DNA of 64,000 bases from contig JAEMWC010000001.1 of assembly GCA_016490735.1 (NCBI GenBank), forward strand, positions 240,001 to 304,000, in the 5' to 3' direction. The notes beneath the pieces are model-generated. The model made no database searches. It was not told the origin of the DNA and saw only the letters and a list, made by a program, of their open reading frames with translations. This document shows positions 57,320-64,000 of this stretch, piece after piece. The position numbers were made by a program, and so were the translations under genes. The stretch comes from Pachyseris speciosa (lineage: Eukaryota; Cnidaria; Anthozoa; Scleractinia; Pachyseridae). Within the stretch, counting starts at the first letter, position 1, and every line of letters starts with the position of its first letter.

Positions 57320-59458
57320 TGAAAAGAAGAAGAAGCTTTACAAAAGAAGAAGAAGCTTTACAAGAAAGCCAAAAAATCTGGACTACAAAACGACTGGAAA
57401 ACGTATCGTATTATGAACAACTTCTTAAAGAAAGCCTGTAACTCTGCTCGGAGAGAGCATATCAACAAGATATCTGAAGATCTAATGTCTTCTGGAAATC
57501 CAAAACCGTTCTGGAGTTTTGTTTCATCTGTACGCAAAGGATCAAACGAACTTACGGCACTGAAAGTGGATGATGTTACCCTGACGGATGACTTGGAGAT
57601 CGCGGAAAGCATGAATTCTTATTTTCAACTGTGTTTACGTCAGAAGATTATGGAAATTTCCCTGAGTATAGTAATGTTGTGGATTCTAAGTTATCAACTA
57701 TCTTTTGTAATACAAATGAGGTCTCTCGCCTTCTGAGAAACCTTAATCCACATAAGTCCCCGGGGCCTGACCACCTCCCGCCACGTGTATTGAAAGAATG
57801 CGCGATTGAAATCGCTGCGGCCTTTTGTTCACTCCTAAACAGATCGTTTTCTACTGGCGAAGTTCCGTATGCCTGGAAGATAGCTAATATTGTTCCCGTC
57901 CACAAGAAGGGTAGAAAGGATTACAGAGAAAACTATCGTCAAATCTCGCTCACCTCCATTGCATGTAAAGTTAGTGAAACGATTGTTAAAGATCGTGTAG
58001 TTAACTTCTGGCAAGCCCTAAATGTCTTCAACCCAAACCAATTCGGTTTCCTGGAAGGAAAATCAACTCTAACTCAGTTGCTGCGTTGCTTTGATGACTG
58101 GGCATCTTCACGAAATAAATCAAGACCCACCGATGCTATATTTTTAGATTTCTCAAAAGCGTTTGACTCTGTGCCTCACGAACGGCTGTTGCTCAAATTA
58201 AAATCTCACGGGATCGACGGCTCATTACTACGTTGGCTTAGAAGCTTTTTGACTGACCGCAAACAACGAGTTGTTGTTCGAGGCACCCACTCATCCTGGT
58301 CTTGTGTAACGTCGGGGGTTCCCCAAGGTACGATCTTGGGCCCAATTCTATTTTTAATTTATGTCAATGACATATCATCTACATTGTAATATCTCTTCGA
58401 CATTAAGGATGTTTGCTGATGACACCAAAGTATACAGAGAACTGTCAAATATAGCAAGGGACAGTGAAGCCCTACAACTTGATGTCAACCAGCTACTATC
58501 CTGGGCATCTAAATGGCAATTACGCTTCAATCCCGATAAGTGTGAAGTTTTACGTATAACACATAAACGTGACCTCTCCCTCCCTACATACTCGTTGGGT
58601 ACGAGCCTTAAAAACGTAAAGTGCGTCAAGGATTTGGGCATTATGATTTCTTCGGATTTATCCTGGAGCGAACAGGTCAACGCGACTGTTAATAAGGCTA
58701 ACAAATTATTGGGTTTGGTTTACAGAACAGTGGGCTCGTCGAATCCCGGTGCGTTCTCTACGTTATACAAATCTCTTGTGCGTCCGGTTCTAGAATATGC
58801 TGCCCCGGTCTGGAATCCATATTTGGTTAAAGATGTGCTAGCGTTAGAAAGTGTTCAGCGAAGAGCCTCTTGACTCGCACTCGGACAAAAACGTGGTGAG
58901 ATGGAATATGAAGATCGTTTAAGGAAGCTGAAGTGGCCTACACTCGAAACACGCAGACTGTTTCTTTCTTTAGTTGAATGCTACAAGATCGTATTTGGCA
59001 TGAACAAACTAAACTTTGACGATCTCTTTGATTTCAACAAGTGCAATTCAACCCGCGCTAACCATCCGTATAAGCTTTATCTTAAGCCAGCAAAGTGTAA
59101 TCCATATAAATACTCTTTTCCTACCCGAATCGTACAGCACTGGAATAGCCTACCAGGTTCTGTTGTTGAGGGTGGGAGCCTGAGTCGTTTTAAGAGTGCG
59201 CTGAAGTGCTTTCTAAATATCTGAATATTTATCATTTATTGTAATTATTGATCATTAGTTATCTAATTTACCTCTTGTAAATAGTTCTTAAAGGATTTAC
59301 ATTGTACATAGTTTATATCTGTTTTTTTTTTTTTTTTTTTTAATCTTTTTATTTAGGGAAACATTATAGGGTCAACCTCTAGTTTTCCTTTTCAAGATGT
59401 TTTATAATTTTTAGCTCCCCCATCTTGAATAAATACGTTATGTTATGTTATGTTATGT
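57320..59458 (+). mobile_element. CR1-like LINE, 5'-truncated
   Basis: It starts in the linker before the RT and runs through the complete RT to a stop at 59224. A 3' UTR with a T-run (59322-59343) and a (TTATG)n tail at 59440-59458 follows; a microsatellite tail is typical of CR1/L2-type LINEs. Two frameshifts (about 57630 and 58390) and a nonsense codon at 58873 inactivate it. A GTGAAA match on both sides may be the target duplication. Confidence 0.87.
57370..59224 (+). pseudogene. CR1-like ORF2: reverse transcriptase, broken
   Basis: Three frames together give one RT. They contain KPFWSFVSSVRKGSNELTAL, VFTSEDYGNFPE, HKSPGPDHLPPRVLKECA, WKIANIVPVHKKG, YRQISLTSIACK (normally YRPISL), FLDFSKAFDSVPHERLL (first catalytic Asp) and GVPQGTILGPILFLIYVND. 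After a frameshift come LRMFADDTKVY (catalytic ADD) and RPVLEYAAPVWNP. A TGA replaces Arg in RRAT-LALGQKR at about 58873, before the last 107 codons (RIVQHWNSLPGSVVEG, RFKSALKCFL). The endonuclease domain is absent. Confidence 0.88.
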
Positions 59459-59481
59459 GAAATTCGGCAGAATTTTGGCTC

Positions 59482-59787
59482 ATGCATTTGCTAAAAAGGC
59501 GTAATGATCAAGAGCTAGTTTTAAAAGATACTCAGGAAGGAAGATACTCAGGAAGTGAAGATTTTACTAGTGAAAAGCTTAAAACTTGGATTGGCTTGCA
59601 TGGCGCCCGGCGTAGCAGGATTGTGTGGTTGAAAAACAAATTGATGATTCCACGGCATCTTGCAGCTCACCAAAAAGGGTCACAGAACAGTTTACCATTA
59701 ATGGGAGGAACAAGTAGCTCAAAGTTGGAGGACGAAGTTCTTTCTTTGGACAATCCATTTGCTATGTTTACCGATGCGTGTTTTTAA
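59482..59787 (+). CDS. candidate terminal exon of an unidentified gene
   Basis: An open frame from about 59468 (possible acceptor TTCGGCAG|AA) to the stop at 59787 reads MHLLKRRNDQELVLKDTQEG, FTSEKLKTWIGLHGARRSRI, VWLKNKLMIPRHLAAHQKGS and ends NPFAMFTDACF. An AATAAA signal lies about 50 bases past the stop (ATTAAATAAA), as expected for a last exon. I do not recognise the family. It could complete the gene that starts at 51327, with the CR1-like LINE sitting in the last intron. The 3' side of the presumed acceptor abuts the LINE tail, which weakens the splice assignment. Confidence 0.4.
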   Translation: MHLLKRRNDQELVLKDTQEGRYSGSEDFTSEKLKTWIGLHGARRSRIVWLKNKLMIPRHLAAHQKGSQNSLPLMGGTSSSKLEDEVLSLDNPFAMFTDACF

Positions 59788-59996
59788 GCGGATGTGTTTT
59801 TTTAAGTGATGGAAACCTCTATAACGACAGGTGATTAAATAAATTTCAGCTTTGAACATTTGATTTAATTGCTGTTACTTTTGTTCAGGACTGAAACTTG
59901 TATTTATCTCTCGACTGGATGTACAATGTAAATAGTAATCATCTACACTCGTTTTGGACGCAAATTAAGAGGTACAGTACCTGTTAAAAGTAAGTT

Positions 59997-60125
59997 GACA
60001 GTCTTGACTCGATCCTCGCGAGAATCGAGTATTGAGGATCGAGTCGAGAATCGAGGCTTGATTCACTCGAAACTCAACTCGATCCTCGTTACTCGATTCT
60101 CGCAGGAAGCACTTTATTGTTATTC
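59997..60125. repeat. iterated ATCGAG / CTCGAT repeat block
   Basis: At least eight copies of TCGA-centred units (CTCGATCCTCG, GAATCGAG) in alternating orientation, forming nested short palindromes. Confidence 0.7.
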
Positions 60126-61346
60126 ATCGAGTACACGATTCGACTTTTCAAGTTCTTGAGGAAAGAACACAGTTGTTCTGTATGGACACTGTAAGTAGAC
60201 AGCACACAGGGACCATGCAGCAACTTTGCAAGTGGGGGGGGGGGGGCTCACTTCAAACGCGTTATTGTGAGTCAACTCGGGGGCTCAGGGAGAGTGCTCC
60301 CCCGAGATGTTGTACCCTTGAAAAGTGGGGTGGGGGCTAAAGCCCCCCAGCCCCACCCCCTGCGTGGTGCCTGCCACAACAGTTTCCGTTCAAACAATGC
60401 AATGGATTCAAGCTAAACGACAGCACGGTCAAATACTGTCAAAAGTCATTTAATAGGTTTTGAGGACGCGGTGTACTTCTCGAGGAAATATCGAATATCG
60501 TATACTGCATAAAAAAAAAACAAGGTCAAAAGACATTCAGTTTCTTTTGAGGTTACAGCGTTGTGCTTTTCTGCATAAAAATTCCGATGCTACATTTACG
60601 TTCATACATGTATGGCTACGGAGTTCCATCCCTGCCAAAAATCAAAGTTGATCACAACATTCAACTTGACAGTTTAACCATTAACTTGGCAAACCTCAAC
60701 ATCATAATTATTTCACTCTTCAACTTTGTACTTTGTATCACAAACATTGAAACATCTCGGCATCAACTTTCAAAGTGACGGTTCAACATTCAACTTTATC
60801 CATCAGCATTCATGTTTACATATCAGCAATGGTCTTGGCACATGGGCTGTCAGTGAAAGATGACGTTTGAATCTCCAAGTCGAATGTTGAGTTACCAAAG
60901 GCGCTCCAATCCTGCCAAAATTGAACTTCAGAATTCAACTTTCAAGTTGATAATTCAACATCAAATGTTACGTATCAATACCTGCATTTAACAATGAACA
61001 TTGTGATTGCTGATGATGCAAATATATATATGCTAGTTCATAACGTAATGTTCGATCTCTCAAAGTTGGTTGTTTAGTTATCAGTATGTACCAATCCCGC
61101 CAAAAATCCCATTGAAGCGCTGTAGGGGAGGGATGGGTAATTTTGTAAGGCCTTAGCGATCCAGCCTTAATATGGCCTTAATATGGCGGAACCTTCAATA
61201 GACCATTTTACAATTGTCGGTGAAAGCAAGGCTGGGGGTGACGTTGTTTTGATACAAACGTACCTACTTTTCTTATGTAAATCATGTTTTTCTTATGCTA
61301 ACTAGTGTTTAATGAGCATAATTTCCATAAGAAAAGCAGGTAAGTT
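60126..61346. other. repetitive non-coding region
   Basis: It contains a G-run at 60234-60247, a GC-rich patch to 60370 and three spaced copies of CCAATCC-GCCAAAA-T (about 60628, 60908 and 61089), with many TTCAAC/GTTGAA units between. No gene is supported. Confidence 0.5.
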
Positions 61347-61517
61347 ACACACATGTATAGTGCCGGTCCTGGCGCAGCAACAGAGAGCCTAATTCAGCTA
61401 AATCAAACCTTAAAAGTGTAAATTACTTCTAAAGGCGTAATTTACACTTTTAAGGTTTGATTTAGCTGAATGAGGCTCTCTATTGCCGCGGACCAGACCG
61501 GCACTATACATGTGTGT
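61347..61517. repeat. 171-bp hairpin MITE
   Basis: Arms of about 78 bp start ACACACATGTATAGTGCCGG and share CTAAATCAAACCTTAAAAGTG inverted. The loop is about 15 bases (ACTTCTAAAGGCG). The arms are nearly perfect. Confidence 0.85.
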
Positions 61518-62130
61518 GTTAAAACAAAGGTATAGCCTTTTGCGCTACACCACAACCCCTTTTAGAGAAAAGCGTGTGAAGGGTACACAAAGGCATGGCC
61601 ACTGCACGCATTGGGAAGAAGTCCTCAACGCTGCCGTTACGGAAGAAGAATGGCTTTTTCTTTTACAAGAAGGAGTTGCTTTTAGGAAAGAAGAACGAAT
61701 GTTGGAACAACAAGAAATTGCTCTTGAGCTGGAAGAATTTGAGCATGAGCTGGAACAAGAAAGGTTGGAGGAGTTGAGCAGGCTACAAAAAAAAAAAAGC
61801 AGCGGCTGTGGCTTAGTTTCTATTGGTTGCAGCGCCCCGGTGGGGGAAACAACCCGTTGCCCACCCAAAGCCGTATTAGAGAGATATGGCAAGTGGGTAT
61901 CAATGATGGAAACACTTCCACCAGAGATCACTGGCAACCACTTGCTCTCCGAGCCCATCCTTAAACAGGCAATAAAAGAATGGGAAGAAATGGGTTGGGG
62001 TAAAGTTCATAAAAAAATTTTTGTTCCGGATAAATTTAATTTACCCCTTAAAGATTGTCTTATGATTTACAAAAAAACAGATGAATACAATAAATCAAAG
62101 TACAACTGTGAAGAAGTCGTGGATATGTGA
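61483..62130 (+). CDS. unrecognised ORF, up to 215 codons, starting inside a MITE
   Basis: The first 12 or so codons lie in the hairpin MITE, so either the frame was extended by the insertion or the true product starts later or by splicing. From about codon 45 it is protein-like: HWEEVLNAAVTEEEWLFLLQ, a Glu/Leu coiled-coil-like helix (EEFEHELEQERLEELSRLQ), an A-tract giving Lys-Lys-Lys, then ERYGKWVSMMETLPPEITGN, EEMGWGKVHKKIFVPDKFN and a stop. I do not recognise the family. Confidence 0.4.
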   Translation: MPRTRPALYMCVLKQRYSLLRYTTTPFREKRVKGTQRHGHCTHWEEVLNAAVTEEEWLFLLQEGVAFRKEERMLEQQEIALELEEFEHELEQERLEELSRLQKKKSSGCGLVSIGCSAPVGETTRCPPKAVLERYGKWVSMMETLPPEITGNHLLSEPILKQAIKEWEEMGWGKVHKKIFVPDKFNLPLKDCLMIYKKTDEYNKSKYNCEEVVDM

Positions 62131-63416
62131 CCGTATTTGCGGGGGATTAAGCCAAGGTGACTCGAGAAAACGGCGTTTTAACGCGTGACAACTCTTTCTG
62201 GAAAGTGTTTCAACAACTTTTTAATGCATTCCGAAAATGTCTCTTGAGCATCAATTTTATTGTTCATGAGCTTAACACAATTTAACCTCGGGGTGCATAT
62301 TTACATATTCGCGTTTGAATGAATTATCCATGCAGGGAGATATCGTGGGAGTTTAAAAAAATGTGCTCCTTTTGAAAGGTTTCTGTCTTGTCGTATGGTT
62401 GGATAATATCAGGTGAAAGGACTATTTCGCCAAAAGGAAGCCAGCCAAACACTGCAGTATTTCGAGAATGTTACACAAAGCTGTCGAATGCAACTGAAAT
62501 TTGACATATGCAAATTATACTTTTTACTGCCGGTCAGAAATACAACATTTGCCGTCGTTTTCATAAACAACCATCGACGCCATGCTTTTGGATATAAAAA
62601 TATTACACAAGTTTCATTCAAAACTTTTACTGAAAAAATGGCACGTTTAGTTAAAAAGAAGAGTATTTCTCAAAGCAAACTTGTGTTTACATTGTGGCTA
62701 GACATGATGGCGCCACCTAAAATAATTGAATTTTAGATTGTAGTGTTTCCGCTAGAATATTATTTCCAACACTGAAAATGGTTTCGCGAATGCAGCTGTA
62801 TTGGTGAGAAAAGTTTCCGTCGTCAATTCCTGTGCACACTTGGAATATCTTGGGTTGAATGGCTCATATATTTTTTCCACAGATCGTGAATTGGATGAAC
62901 GTAGGAGAAGCTGCGCTTGTGACGGAATATTGATTATAATTTCTTTCGCCATTCGGCTGTTTGATCGGACTTTCCTTTTGCCGTTTATTTGTTCAATCCG
63001 AGCTGAAATAAAGTTACTTTACTTTACTTTTTTCATTCCGTTCATTGGTTCGACTGTTGCTCCTTAGACATTACTTCGGAAAGCCGATAGAGGTGTTCCG
63101 GTAATACTTTGGAAAATCGATATCTATTGGTATGCTGTTGACATATCGATTTGTTTACATCTGAGTGAGTGACAAATTTGCATAATCTGCCCCCTAACAA
63201 TACTTGTTCCTACGCTTTGTGTATCCACGACTAAAAAAGGGTTAATAATCCAGATATGAGTTTTGGTGATTGTTGTAGTTTAACAGCTTCTACCTTTTTA
63301 GATATATTAAAAATTCACAAAGAGCAACAGAACTGTTTTGTACAAAAGAATTTCTACAACAATTATCCGAATATATGGAACCTCAATAGAAAAATATATT
63401 AGAGAATGGTAATAAA
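62131..63416. other. no gene recognised
   Basis: AT-rich sequence between two short ORFs. Frames of about 100 codons at 62413-62736 and 62801-63067 show no motif. Confidence 0.4.
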
Positions 63417-63758
63417 ATGATATCAATGGAGCTGGTTCAAAACTTATCCACTGAGCTTCGCGAAAAAATTCTTCAGGAGTTCATCAACTTAAAAATCAAA
63501 GAGCGGAAAGCTCTGGGATGGGATACGGTTAATAAAGTTATTTGCGAACCCCCTGTGTGTGACAGAAGGGAACTAATTACAAGAATATTAGTTTCAAGTA
63601 AATATAACGCCTGCACCTTAAACGGACTTTGTGACTTATGCCCCAAAAAAGGGGACAAAAAACACTATATCGAACCACCTTGGTTTCACCCCGAAGACTA
63701 TGAAGCGCGAAGACTTCTTGAAATTCTGGTGAAGGCCGAAATGTTTTCCGAGTTCTGA
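63417..63758 (+). CDS. unrecognised ORF, 113 codons, Cys-rich middle
   Basis: ATG at 63417. The product reads MELVQNLSTELREKILQEFI (amphipathic helix), RKALGWDTVNKVICEPPVCD, ILVSSKYNACTLNGLCDLCP (four cysteines, possible metal site) and ends LLEILVKAEMFSEF. Start and stop are clear and the composition is protein-like, but I recognise no family. It has a loose likeness (GW-x-x-V-x-K-I, then KYN) to the end of the ORF at 61483. Confidence 0.4.
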   Translation: MISMELVQNLSTELREKILQEFINLKIKERKALGWDTVNKVICEPPVCDRRELITRILVSSKYNACTLNGLCDLCPKKGDKKHYIEPPWFHPEDYEARRLLEILVKAEMFSEF

Positions 63759-64000
63759 GAGCCTTCAAAATATTTTTTTTGTGAAGTGGCGGCAACAGCG
63801 CTACACAAAGCTGGTTTTTGTTATCCCACAGCTTTGTCATCCCCCATTACAATTTTCCTTCCATTTGTTGTTATTTTAAATTTTATTGTGCCCCTAACAT
63901 TCAGGGTTTTCTTTTTTTCCTTCACACAGTAAAGATCCTCCATGATCTTTCAATGTTTATTATATATATATTTAAATATTCAACTTTGTTCGATCTTTCA
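63759..64000. other. no feature recognised
   Basis: AT-rich end of the window with T-runs and a short TATATATA. Confidence 0.4.

Overview
This is an animal nuclear genome window, most likely from a cnidarian and probably a hexacoral. It is AT-rich, intron-rich and full of transposons. There is one convincing complete protein-coding gene: a fibroblast growth factor receptor (FGFR) on the minus strand at 14.9-28.7 kb. I assembled it as 14 coding exons whose splice phases all agree, giving 901 residues: signal peptide, three Ig domains, one membrane segment and a tyrosine kinase. The cnidarian assignment is inference, from the FGFR architecture together with abundant Penelope-like elements, L1/Tx1-type and CR1-type LINEs, tRNA-derived SINEs and Crypton-like debris.

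Layout. 0-1.7 kb: nothing recognised. 1.7-9.5 kb (minus): two L1/Tx1-type LINEs joined head to tail. The downstream one (LINE-A) is 5'-truncated, lacks the first half of its RT and carries a 184-bp MITE. The upstream one (LINE-B) keeps a three-zinc-knuckle ORF1 and an APE-RT ORF2, both frameshifted. 9.5-14.9 kb: hairpin MITEs, microsatellites and a decayed tyrosine-recombinase (DUF3504/Crypton-like) pseudogene. 14.9-28.7 kb: FGFR, whose introns hold a foldback element with minisatellite-bearing arms, two SINEs and a 1.2-kb TIR element. 28.7-38.6 kb: intergenic, with MITEs, a SINE and tandem duplications. 38.6-50.7 kb: a dense cluster of Penelope-like elements (PLEs) from at least four families. 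They are separated by (TA)n tracts, arranged partly as long palindromes, and carry many hammerhead or hammerhead-like RNA motifs. 51.3-59.8 kb: a possible host gene (acidic first exon at 51.3 kb, possible last exon at 59.5 kb) whose presumed interior holds a 2.95-kb DNA transposon with 6-bp target duplications, a MITE and a 5'-truncated CR1-like LINE. 60-64 kb: iterated repeats, a hairpin MITE and two unrecognised short ORFs.

The most notable part is the PLE cluster. The RT and GIY-YIG domains are recognisable. One copy would have an intact C-terminal reading frame but for a 169-bp MITE. Several copies form inverted duplications with arms of 400-700 bp. The 3' repeats share a structured RNA motif whose stem covaries between families. 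Two families instead have a fully formed hammerhead with a real stem III.

Limits: all calls come from reading the sequence by eye. Exon borders rest on GT/AG sites and phase. Repeat borders are good to a few bases where a target duplication is quoted, otherwise to tens of bases.
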